This document shows, one piece after another, positions 1 to 6,405 of a stretch of 10,460 nucleotides of DNA. The DNA lies in the NCBI GenBank assembly GCA_037445085.1, contig JBBILG010000066.1, positions 1 through 10,460 of the forward strand, in the 5' to 3' direction. How positions within the stretch are numbered: position 1 is the stretch's first letter; each line of letters opens with the position of its first letter. A program made the position numbers and the translations under genes. The DNA is from JBBILG01 sp037445085 (GTDB lineage Bacteria; Pseudomonadota; Gammaproteobacteria; Burkholderiales; Methylophilaceae). The notes beneath the pieces were generated by a model. It was not told where the DNA came from. It saw only the letters and a program-made list of their open reading frames with translations, and did not search any database.

Positions 1-369
1 CTCTGCGCCGCGCCCGCCGCCGCGCAGGACCATGCCACCGACTGCGATCGCCTGGCGGGCTACGACCACACCCCGCGCAGGGCCGGTCTGCCCGGCGTCT
101 ATGCCGTGGCCGATCCCGCCGCCGCCATCGCGGCCTGCGAGGCCGCGCTGGCCGTTCCGGACGCCGATCCGTTCCTCAACTTCCTGCTCGCCCGCGCCCG
201 GCTGGCCGCCGATCCCGACGACACCGCGGTCCCGGCGCTGATCGAGGCCGGGCGCCCGGCCTCGGCCGCCTTCGCCGACAGCCGCCTGGGGCTTCTGCAT
301 GACGAGGGGCTGGCCGGTCTCGCCCCCGATCCCGGCCGTGCCCTCGCGCTGGCCAGCGCCGCCTGCGCG
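1..369 (+). pseudogene. Partial secreted Sel1/caspase-associated type protein, cut at both ends
   Basis: Frame 1 is open from the first base. It begins with what looks like the end of a signal peptide (LCAAPAAA followed by Q), then a Cys-containing segment (DCDRLAGYDHTP), then alternating Ala-rich helices such as AIAACEAALAVPDADPFLNF. This N-terminal pattern is common in secreted bacterial proteins that carry Sel1-like repeats or a caspase-like domain, but the diagnostic domain itself is not present. GC-rich third positions in this frame support plus-strand coding. The start lies left of the window. The frame formally runs to a TAG at 406-408, but its last residues (after about ALASAAC) are antisense to the neighbouring tolC-like gene and do not look like the same protein, so the supported part ends near 369. 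The family assignment is tentative and function cannot be stated. Confidence 0.45.
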
Positions 370-375
370 GTGATG
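341..375. other. Probable chimeric or rearrangement junction
   Basis: Two unrelated genes on opposite strands both lose their expected continuation here and neither has a stop codon at the break. To the left, plus-strand codons read as a Sel1-type protein; to the right, minus-strand codons read as a TolC-family protein. Around 344-365 the sequence is plausible in both (plus ALALASAAC, minus AQAALASARA), so the exact point cannot be fixed and a short shared stretch may have joined the two. An assembly chimera, an inversion or a deletion would all give this picture. Confidence 0.6.
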
Positions 376-1694
376 AGGTCGATGATGTTGCCAACGCCGG
401 CCTTGTAGCGGCCCAGCGCCATCTCGGCGTTGCGCTCCGCACTCGCCACCAGGTCGCGGCTGGTGCGTACCGACTGCGTTTCGGTCTGCAATGTCTGGTA
501 GGCGTTCCACACGTCGAGGGCGATCTGCAGGCGCAGCCGGTCGCGGGCCGCCTGCGTGGCCGCGGCCTGCTCCTGCGCGGCGCGGATGCGGTAGGTGCTG
601 GCGAAGCCGGTGAACAGCGGCACGGTGATGCTCAGGCCGATGCCGCCGCTGCGCGTAGCCGGGCCGAACTGCCGGTCGGCATAGCCCAGGTGGGTGCTCA
701 GCGTGACGCTCGGCTTGCCGGCGGCCCTGGCCGCATCGATGCCGGCCTGCGCCGCCCGCACCCTGGCCTCGGCCGCGGCGAGATCGGGACGGCTGCGCCG
801 TGCCTCGGCGATCAGCTCGCCAACGTTGGCCTGGAAGTCGTCATAGGCCGGTTCGGCCGGCACCGGCGCGAGAACATAGGGCTGGTCGGCATCCAGCCCC
901 ATCAGGCTGGCCAGGGTGCCGCGCGCGGTACGCAGCTCGCCCTCGGCGCGAATGCGGTTGAGTACCGCCTGCGAGTGCGCCGTCTGCGCCTGCAGCCTGT
1001 CGGCCGGCGTGCCGACGCCCACCCGGTGGCGCACCGTGGCGGCATCCAGGCTGGCCTGGGCGGCGCGCTCCGCTTCCAGTGCCGATTCCACCGCGGCCTG
1101 CGCTGCATGCACCTGGTAGTAGCCCTGGATGGCAGCAAGGAACAGGCCCTGCACCACGCTGTCCTGGCTGGCGCTGGCCGCCCGGAACAATTGCCGGGCG
1201 TTCTCCAGGGCGACTTCGCGCCCGCCGAAATCGTACAGCAGGTAGGAAAGGCTGGCGCTGGCGGAGAGGCGGTTGGCGCTCCGGCCGGGGCCGCCCTCGG
1301 TCTCGCTCCAGTCGCGCCCCAGGCTCGCGTCCACGCCGACGCCGGGCAGGAAGGGCGCCCGCGCCACTCCCACCTGCGCCGCCTGGAAGCGGGCGTGGGC
1401 CCAGGCCTCCTGGCTATGCGGGCTGGCGCACAGCACGCGGTCGACCACGTCAGCGATACCGAGCGGGCGCTGCGCGTCCACGCCGGGGCAGAGTCGGCTT
1501 ACACCGGTGATGCTGCCGGCAGCGCCCGGCGCGGGCAGCAGACCCACCGCATGAGGATCGCTCCAGTCCATCGCCGCCGCCGGCGCGGGGTGCAGCAGGG
1601 CGACCGCCAGCATGACGGCATGCGGCAGGAGGAAACGGGGGCCGGTCAATCCCGGCAGTGCGACTGCGAGAATGAATGCGCGTATGGCGGGCAT
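341..1694 (-). pseudogene. TolC-family outer membrane channel protein, C-terminus missing
   Basis: This is the trimeric outer membrane channel component of a type I secretion or efflux system, spanning the periplasm. From the ATG at 1694 there is an N-terminal leader ending near AAA (about residue 41), then the family pattern of two homologous halves. The first half includes ADVVDRVLCASP, QAAQVGVARAPFLPG, SASLSYLLYDFGGRE and RHRVGVGTPADRLQAQ. The second includes SRPDLAAAEARVRAAQAG, GLSITVPLFTGF and GRYKAGVGNIIDLITAQAAL. About 450 residues are readable, against roughly 450-500 in the family; perhaps 25-35 C-terminal residues and the native stop are absent. The frame stays open to a stop at 99-101, but that extension is only the antisense of the left-hand gene. 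No clear Shine-Dalgarno precedes 1694; an in-frame ATG at 1613 is an alternative start. No partner pump genes are visible, so the substrate is unknown. Confidence 0.8.
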
Positions 1695-1953
1695 GTGTCC
1701 GTATCGGCAGGAAAGTTGGCAATTGTAACGGCAGCGCAGCCGGGCAGCGCGGTGGTATCGACCACGCCACGGCCGTCGTGTTCCGCGATGGCCGCCGCGC
1801 GCCGGGAATCGTTGCGGCATCGCGCCGCAAAATGGCATCGTTGCGCAGATTCCGTCCGCCGTCTGCTATGATCCCAGATATCCATCAGGCGGCCTGCTGG
1901 CCTACGCGCGCCATGGGCGCAGCGCCTGCCCAACTTCAGGAACATCTTCACGG
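1695..1953. promoter_or_regulatory. Divergent intergenic region between the tolC-like and HDOD genes
   Basis: These 259 bp contain no convincing gene and must hold the promoters of both flanking genes. On the plus strand there is an extended -10 like element, TGCTATGAT at 1864-1872, with a weak TTGCGC at 1841-1846 (20-bp spacing, too long for a standard pair). On the minus strand TACAAT (complement of 1722-1727) could be a -10 for the tolC-like gene, without a clear -35. A direct repeat ATCGTTGCG occurs at 1808-1816 and 1837-1845, and an inverted repeat GTGGT-ATCG-ACCAC lies near 1752-1765. These are by-eye matches. Confidence 0.4.
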
Positions 1954-2871
1954 ATGCACATCATCGACCAGGATACTGCCACCCGGATGTTGAAGGGGTT
2001 CGTCATCCCGCCGAGGCCGGACGTGCTCGCCCGCTTCCAGCAGGAGTGCGGGCGGCCCACCCCCAGCCTGAAGCGGCTCGCGGACATCGTCAGCGTGGAC
2101 CCCGGCATCTCGGCCAGCCTGCTGAGGACGGTCAACTCACCCCTGTTCGGCCATGGCCGCAAGATCGTCTCGGTGCACGAGGCCGCCAACCTGCTCGGCA
2201 TGGTCAGCCTGCGACACATCGTCACCAGCCTCGCCCTGATCACGGCCCAAGGCCAGCCGGTCGGCCTGGAACGGTTCTGGGATACCGCCATGGACGTCGC
2301 CGCCATCGCACGCGCGCTGGCCCGCAACGTGCCCGGGATCGCTCCGGACGACGCCTATCTCCTCGGCATGTTCCATGACTGCGGCATCGCCCTGCTGGCA
2401 CAGCGCCTGCCGGACTACAAGGCGTTCCTACACGAGGCGAACCGGCACGAAACCCGTTCCCTCACTGACATGGAGGAAGAACGCTACCACACCAACCATG
2501 CCAGCGTGGGCTTTCTGGTGGCCAAATCCTGGGAATTGCCGAAGCACATCTGCGCTGCCATCCAGATCCACCACGAGCGCCTCGATTTTCGCAGCAATCC
2601 GCCCGGCATGGATGCGCGCGTGCTGCCCCTGCTCGCCCTGCTCAAGATGGCCAGCCATCTCAGCCACGTCAACCGCGGGATAGACGAGGCCGATGACTGG
2701 CTCTACGTACGCAACCCCATCCTGGAGTACCTGGGCATCAGCGGCGAGGAATTCGGCGAAATCGAGCACGAGATGCGCGAAAACTCGCGGGTGACGCCGC
2801 AGCTCTGGGTGACCCGCGCCTTCGAGGAGGGCGCCGCATCGGGCGCCCACCGTCCCCCGCCAGCCGGCTAG
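1954..2871 (+). CDS. HDOD domain protein (signalling/regulatory)
   Basis: HDOD proteins are soluble HD-related proteins used in bacterial signalling, usually without a proven enzyme activity. The 305-residue product has the domain at about residues 15-215. It starts with the classical block around PSLKRLADIVSVDPGISASL and LLRTVNSPLF, followed by SVHEAANLLGM. HD-type positions remain at H141-D142 (FHDCG), H182 (NHASVG) and H206-H207 (IQIHHERL). The C-terminal roughly 90 residues are helical with no recognisable output domain (no GGDEF, EAL or kinase), so this is a stand-alone form. The ATG at 1954 is preceded by a weak AGGAA at 1938-1942. It is divergent from the tolC-like gene, and its TAG overlaps the stop of the convergent downstream gene. 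Family certain, target unknown. Confidence 0.9.
   Translation: MHIIDQDTATRMLKGFVIPPRPDVLARFQQECGRPTPSLKRLADIVSVDPGISASLLRTVNSPLFGHGRKIVSVHEAANLLGMVSLRHIVTSLALITAQGQPVGLERFWDTAMDVAAIARALARNVPGIAPDDAYLLGMFHDCGIALLAQRLPDYKAFLHEANRHETRSLTDMEEERYHTNHASVGFLVAKSWELPKHICAAIQIHHERLDFRSNPPGMDARVLPLLALLKMASHLSHVNRGIDEADDWLYVRNPILEYLGISGEEFGEIEHEMRENSRVTPQLWVTRAFEEGAASGAHRPPPAG
2829..2848. terminator. GC-only hairpin at the end of the HDOD gene
   Basis: GGGCGCC at 2829-2835 and GGCGCCC at 2842-2848 form a perfect 7-bp stem with a 6-nt loop, inside the last codons of the HDOD gene and just ahead of the convergent stop codons. There is no T-tract on either strand, so it is not a standard intrinsic terminator. 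It may slow convergent polymerases, or may simply reflect GC-rich coding sequence. Confidence 0.25.
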
Positions 2872-3368
2872 CCCGGTTGCAGCTTCGCCTGGATGCGGCT
2901 GATCCCGGCGGCGGCGCATTCGTCATCCAGATGGCCGCCGGGAGCGCCGCCCACGCCGATGGCGCCGATGACTTCCTCTCCCGCCCGTATCGGCAGGCCG
3001 CCGCCCAGCATGAGAAAGCCGTCTATCATCGCCAGGTTGGCGGCGGCCGGGTTCTTGTGAATGATGTCGAGCATGGTGGTAGTGCCCGCGCGCAGCGAGG
3101 CCGAGGTATAGGCCTTGCGCCGGCTGGAATCCACCGTGTGCGGCCCGGCGCCGTCCCCGCGCAGCAGCACCTTGAGGTGGGCCGCGCGGTCCACCACGGC
3201 GACGGAAACCTTCCAGCCCTTCTCCGTGCAGTAGCGCAGCGCTTCGGCCGCGGCCTCGTTGGCCAGCGCCAGCGATATCGTCCGCTCCTGACGAACCTCC
3301 TGCGCCATGGCAGGCGCCGCCAGTAATGCCGCAGCGAGTGCCGCCGCCATCGAACCATAGCCGGTCAT
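2868..3368 (-). CDS. Secreted DUF336 / GlcG-HbpS family protein
   Basis: The 166-residue product begins with a signal peptide (Ala/Leu-rich core, likely cleavage after AMA near residue 22), so the mature protein should be periplasmic. The mature part is a complete GlcG/HbpS (DUF336) domain: ISLALANEAAAEALRYC, then WKVSVAVVDRAAHLKVLLRGDGA, TVDSSRRKAYTSASL, then the Gly-rich GGGLPIRAGEEVIGAIGVGGA and a closing DDECAAAGI helix. Family members have been described as heme-binding or as accessory proteins of oxidative metabolism; no ligand can be assigned here. The start at 3368 is supported by AGGAG (complement of 3379-3383) 10 nt upstream. An overlapping ATG in another frame gives no family match. 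It converges with the HDOD gene and diverges from chrA across 132 bp. Confidence 0.85.
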   Translation of the reverse strand: MTGYGSMAAALAAALLAAPAMAQEVRQERTISLALANEAAAEALRYCTEKGWKVSVAVVDRAAHLKVLLRGDGAGPHTVDSSRRKAYTSASLRAGTTTMLDIIHKNPAAANLAMIDGFLMLGGGLPIRAGEEVIGAIGVGGAPGGHLDDECAAAGISRIQAKLQPG

Positions 3369-3500
3369 GATGAACCATCTCCTGATCTTGATGCGGAAGC
3401 CGTGATACTGCGGCAAAGTGCCGCCTGTTTCAAGCCCGCCGCGCCGCGTGTGCGGATTTCGATTATCATGGGACGCCGTCTGCCGACCCGGAGCGACTCC
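3369..3500. promoter_or_regulatory. Divergent intergenic region between the DUF336 gene and chrA
   Basis: This 132-bp spacer must carry both start signals. It contains an inverted repeat GCGGC-AAAGT-GCCGC at 3410-3424, roughly mid-spacer, which is a candidate operator. A -10 like TATCAT occurs at 3464-3469 for chrA, without a convincing -35. The chrA Shine-Dalgarno GGAG is at 3490-3493. Confidence 0.35.
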
Positions 3501-4706
3501 ATGTCCGTCCCGCAAGCCAGCGACCGCGCGCCGTGGGCGGTCTTCCTGATCTTCCTGCGCCTCGGCCTGACCTCGTTCGGCGGCCCGATCGCCCACCTGG
3601 CCTATTTCCGCGAGGAATTCGTGGCGCGGCGGCGCTGGCTGTCCGAACAGGCCTATGCCGATCTGGTGGCGCTGTGCCAGTTCCTGCCCGGCCCGGCCAG
3701 CAGCCAGGTCGGCATGGCGCTGGGGCTGGGACGTGCCGGCCCGGTCGGCATGCTGGCTGCCTGGCTGGGCTTCACCCTGCCTTCGGCGTTCGCCCTCACG
3801 CTGTTCGCGCTGGGAATCGCCCGCCACGGCGATGCGCTCGCACCCGCCACCCTGCACGGCCTCAAGGTGGTGGCCGTTGCCGTGGTCGCCCAGGCGGTCT
3901 GGGGCATGGCACGCAACCTGTGCCCGGATGCGCCGCGCGTCACCCTGCTGGCGGCGGCGACCTGCCTCGTGCTCGCCTTTCCCCACGCCTGGAGCCAGGT
4001 CGCGGTGATTATGGCAGCCGGCGTAGCCGGCCTGCTGCTGTTTCGCCCGCCCCCCGCTGCGGCCCACGAGCCCCTGCCCATCGCCGTCGGCCGCCGCACG
4101 GCTCTTGCCGCTCTGACGCTGTTCTTCGTCCTGCTCGTCGGCCTGCCGTTCCTGGCCCGGCTGCTGCCCGACCACGCCGTGGCGATGGTCGATACCTTCT
4201 ACCGCGCCGGCTCGCTGGTGTTCGGCGGCGGCCACGTGGTGCTGCCGCTGCTGCAGGCCGAGGTCGTACCCTCCGGCTGGGTGGGCGAGGACGTGTTTCT
4301 GGCCGGCTACGGCGCGGCACAGGCGGTTCCCGGCCCCTTGTTCACCTTCGCCGCCTTTCTCGGCGCATCCTCCACCGTGGCGCCCGGCGGCTGGACGGGA
4401 GCCCTGCTGGCCCTGCTGGCCATCTTCGCGCCCTCCTTCCTGCTGGTCGCCGGCACCCTGCCGTTCTGGGAAGCGCTGCGCCGCAACGCGCGCGCGCAGG
4501 CGGCACTGGCCGGGGTCAACGCCGCGGTGGTGGGGCTGCTGCTGGCGGCCCTCTATCAGCCCGTATGGCGCGGCGCCATCCTCGCGCCGCAGGATTTCGG
4601 CCTCGCCCTGGCGGCCCTGGTGGCGCTGATGTTCTGGAAGCTCCCGCCCTGGCTGGTGGTGCTGGGCTGCGCGACGGCCGCCTGGCTGCTGGGCCTGGTC
4701 GGGTGA
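3501..4706 (+). CDS. chrA: Chromate transporter ChrA (CHR family, two-domain form)
   Basis: ChrA proteins are inner membrane transporters that export chromate. The 401-residue product is the long form with two homologous CHR halves. The N-terminal half carries FGGPIAHLAYFREEFV (about 26-41) and the PGPASSQVG motif (63-71). The C-terminal half carries the matching FGGGHVVLPLLQ (241-252) and QAVPGPLFTFAAFLG (274-288). Around ten hydrophobic segments are visible, and a short hydrophilic Pro/Ala-rich linker (about 182-198) separates the halves. The ATG at 3501 is chosen because GGAG lies 7 nt upstream and the protein then starts just before the first conserved segment; the upstream in-frame ATGs at 3402 and 3468 would add a non-conserved leader. 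It is followed after 51 nt by the Bfd-like gene, possibly in one transcript. No chrB regulator is present. Actual chromate transport is inferred from family. Confidence 0.92.
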   Translation: MSVPQASDRAPWAVFLIFLRLGLTSFGGPIAHLAYFREEFVARRRWLSEQAYADLVALCQFLPGPASSQVGMALGLGRAGPVGMLAAWLGFTLPSAFALTLFALGIARHGDALAPATLHGLKVVAVAVVAQAVWGMARNLCPDAPRVTLLAAATCLVLAFPHAWSQVAVIMAAGVAGLLLFRPPPAAAHEPLPIAVGRRTALAALTLFFVLLVGLPFLARLLPDHAVAMVDTFYRAGSLVFGGGHVVLPLLQAEVVPSGWVGEDVFLAGYGAAQAVPGPLFTFAAFLGASSTVAPGGWTGALLALLAIFAPSFLLVAGTLPFWEALRRNARAQAALAGVNAAVVGLLLAALYQPVWRGAILAPQDFGLALAALVALMFWKLPPWLVVLGCATAAWLLGLVG

Positions 4707-4730
4707 CCGGCGCCGCGTGGCGTTACAATA

Positions 4731-4747
4731 CGGGTTGTCGCAACCCG
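4731..4747 (+). promoter_or_regulatory. Hairpin overlapping the Bfd-like gene's ribosome binding site
   Basis: CGGGTTG-TCG-CAACCCG is a perfect 7-bp inverted repeat with a 3-nt loop. Its last base is the first base of the GGAA Shine-Dalgarno (4747-4750) of the Bfd-like gene. A -10 like TACAAT sits directly upstream at 4724-4729 without a recognisable -35. As RNA it could modulate translation; as DNA it could be an operator. There is no T-tract, so a terminator is unlikely. Confidence 0.35.
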
Positions 4748-4757
4748 GAATCGCCCC

Positions 4758-4952
4758 ATGAACGCGCAGCAACCCGGCCCGGAAGACGTAACGATCTGCC
4801 ATTGCAGCGGCACCACCTTGAGCGATCTCCTGTGCCTGGCCGGCCAGGGGCTGGACATGGACGCCATTTCCAGAAGGACTGGCGCACGCTCCGGTTGCGG
4901 CGGCTGCGAATGGGAGATTGCCCGCGTGCTGTCCGGCCCGCCCGCGGCGTGA
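4758..4952 (+). CDS. Small Bfd-like [2Fe-2S]-binding protein
   Basis: This 64-residue protein has the four-cysteine pattern of the BFD-like (bacterioferritin-associated ferredoxin type) fold: C14-x-C16 in TICHCSGTT near the N-terminus and C47-x2-C50 in SGCGGCEWEI. The 30-residue gap between the pairs is close to that of E. coli Bfd (31). The SGCGGC loop also resembles the BFD-like domains found inside nitrite reductase and related oxidoreductases. It is predicted to be cytoplasmic and to bind one [2Fe-2S] cluster. The start is supported by GGAA at 4747-4750, 7 nt upstream. It lies 51 nt after chrA and 135 bp before narK1. No bacterioferritin gene is in the window, so a role in iron release is not supported; electron transfer or sensing are alternatives. 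Extra Cys26 is not part of the usual ligand set. Confidence 0.82.
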   Translation: MNAQQPGPEDVTICHCSGTTLSDLLCLAGQGLDMDAISRRTGARSGCGGCEWEIARVLSGPPAA

Positions 4953-5087
4953 CCACGCGCCGGAAGCTCGCGTCCTAGTACTAAAGAACTAGTTCTTCTG
5001 CCCACGATTCCCGCTACTTCCGGGGAATACCGGCTCCCGCTGCACAGGCATAAGCTCTGCCCATATATCGCCGATGGGAGGGCAATC
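4953..5087 (+). promoter_or_regulatory. narK1 leader and probable nar operon promoter region
   Basis: This 135-bp spacer has an A/T-rich island in otherwise GC-rich DNA, holding two abutting perfect palindromes: TAGTACTA at 4976-4983 and AAGAACTAGTTCTT at 4984-4997. An overlapping alternative pairing exists between CTAGT (4975-4979) and ACTAG (4988-4992). Further on, CCCAT (5060-5064) and ATGGG (5074-5078) form an inverted repeat whose right arm overlaps the strong Shine-Dalgarno GGGAGGG (5076-5082), 5 nt before the narK1 ATG. I see no TTGAT-N4-ATCAA FNR/DNR box and no paired NarL-type heptamers. -10 like stretches around 5049-5055 and 5064-5069 are weak. Confidence 0.45.
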
Positions 5088-6347
5088 ATGACAACACAGC
5101 AGGGCAAGGCTTGGTGGGTGGCGGGGATGAGCACGCTGTCCTTCACCGTGTGCTTCATGGTGTGGATGATGTTTGCCGTGATCGGTATCCCCATCAAGGA
5201 AACGCTCGGCCTGAACGAGACCGAGTTCGGCGTCCTGATAGCGATGCCGGTGCTGACTGGCTCGCTGGTCCGCCTGCCGCTGGGGATGTGGACGGACAAG
5301 TACGGCGGGCGGCTGGTGTTCTTCCTCCTCATGCTGTCCACCGTCATCCCGGTGTGGATGATCGGCTACTGCACGCAATTCTGGCAGTTTCTGGTCGCCG
5401 GCCTGTTCGTCGGCGTCGCCGGCGGCTCTTTCGCGGTGGGGATTTCCTACGTGGCGCGCTGGTTCCCGAAAAACCGCCAGGGGCTGGCGATGGGCATCTT
5501 CGGCGCCGGCAACACCGGCGCGGCGGTCACCAAGCTGGTGGCCCCGGCCATCGTGGTGGCCTATGGCTGGACCATGGTGCCCCAGGTGTTCGCCGTCGTC
5601 ATGCTGGTAGCCGCGCTCCTGTTCTGGTTCTTCACCTACGACGACCCCGCGCACCGGGTGCCCTCGACCGTCACCGTGCGCGACCAGCTCAAGGCGCTCA
5701 AGGATCCCATGGTGTGGAAGTACTGCCAGTACTACTCCATCGTGTTCGGCGGCTATGTGGCGCTCGCCCTGTGGATGACCAAGTATTACGTCTCCGAATA
5801 CGGTTTCGACCTGCAGTCGGCGGCGCTGCTGGCCGCCGCCTTTTCCCTGCCCGGCGGCGTGCTGCGCGCGATGGGCGGCTGGATGTCGGACAAGTGGGGC
5901 GCGCACAGGGTAACCTGGTGGGTGCTGTGGGTGTCCTGGTTGTGCCTGTTCATCATGGCCTACCCGCAGACCGAACTCACCGTGCATACCGTGAGCGGCC
6001 CACAGACCTTCCAGTTCTACATCCCGGTCGAGCTGTTCACCGTGCTGCTGTTCATCGTCGGCATTGCCTTCGCCTTCGGCAAGGCCAGCGTGTTCAAGTA
6101 CATCTCCGACGAATATCCGCAGAACATCGGCGTCATCTCCGGCATCGTCGGCCTGGTGGGCGGCCTGGGCGGCTTCCTGCTGCCCATCATGTTCGGCGCC
6201 CTGGTCGATCTCACCGGCATCCGCACGTCGGCCTTCGCGCTCATGTTCGGCGTGGTGTGGGTGAGCCTGATCTGGATGTACCTCACCGAGATGCGCAAGA
6301 TCGACCTGCTGATGAAGCCGGCCAAGACCGCCGACCCCCTAAAATGA
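5088..6347 (+). CDS. narK1: NarK1-type nitrate transporter (MFS, NNP family)
   Basis: This inner membrane MFS protein of the nitrate/nitrite porter family has 419 residues and about 12 membrane segments, the usual size for type I NarK (proposed nitrate/H+ symport). The two substrate-binding arginines that correspond to E. coli NarK R89 and R305 appear as R62 (GSLVRLPLGMWTDKYGGR) and R260 (GGVLRAMGGWMSDKWG), each followed by the MFS loop motif. The glycine-rich nitrate signature regions are at about 106-128 (VGVAGGSFAVGISYVARWFP) with GAGNTG at 139-144, and at 325-344 (GIAFAFGKASVFKYISDEYP). A very strong Shine-Dalgarno (GGGAGGG, 5-nt spacing) fixes the start. It is first in the narK1-narK2-narG series, 58 nt before narK2. 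The NarK1/NarK2 split is by resemblance and gene order. Confidence 0.93.
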   Translation: MTTQQGKAWWVAGMSTLSFTVCFMVWMMFAVIGIPIKETLGLNETEFGVLIAMPVLTGSLVRLPLGMWTDKYGGRLVFFLLMLSTVIPVWMIGYCTQFWQFLVAGLFVGVAGGSFAVGISYVARWFPKNRQGLAMGIFGAGNTGAAVTKLVAPAIVVAYGWTMVPQVFAVVMLVAALLFWFFTYDDPAHRVPSTVTVRDQLKALKDPMVWKYCQYYSIVFGGYVALALWMTKYYVSEYGFDLQSAALLAAAFSLPGGVLRAMGGWMSDKWGAHRVTWWVLWVSWLCLFIMAYPQTELTVHTVSGPQTFQFYIPVELFTVLLFIVGIAFAFGKASVFKYISDEYPQNIGVISGIVGLVGGLGGFLLPIMFGALVDLTGIRTSAFALMFGVVWVSLIWMYLTEMRKIDLLMKPAKTADPLK

Positions 6348-6405
6348 CCGCGCCCCCATCGAACGGCAGAAACGTGAACCCGCAACATCACAACGGAGAA
6401 ATCGC

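Noticed and set aside
99..340. Extension of the TolC-like frame to the stop at 99-101
   Set aside because: The added residues are Ser/Arg/Ala-rich antisense of the left-hand gene and do not resemble a TolC C-terminus.
690..1871. 393-codon plus-strand frame opposite the tolC-like gene
   Set aside because: No domain pattern, while the minus strand gives a clear TolC-family protein.
3533..4978. 481-codon plus-strand frame overlapping chrA and the Bfd-like gene
   Set aside because: Arg/Pro/Gly-rich shadow frame; the overlapping ChrA and four-Cys BFD-like frames have clear family motifs and ribosome binding sites.
4984..4997. Rho-independent terminator after the Bfd-like gene
   Set aside because: The stem is A/T-rich and weak and is followed by TTCTTCTG then GC-rich sequence, not a T-tract.
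4989..5987. 332-codon minus-strand frame opposite narK1
   Set aside because: His/Gln/Arg-rich composition typical of antisense of a membrane protein gene; no motif.
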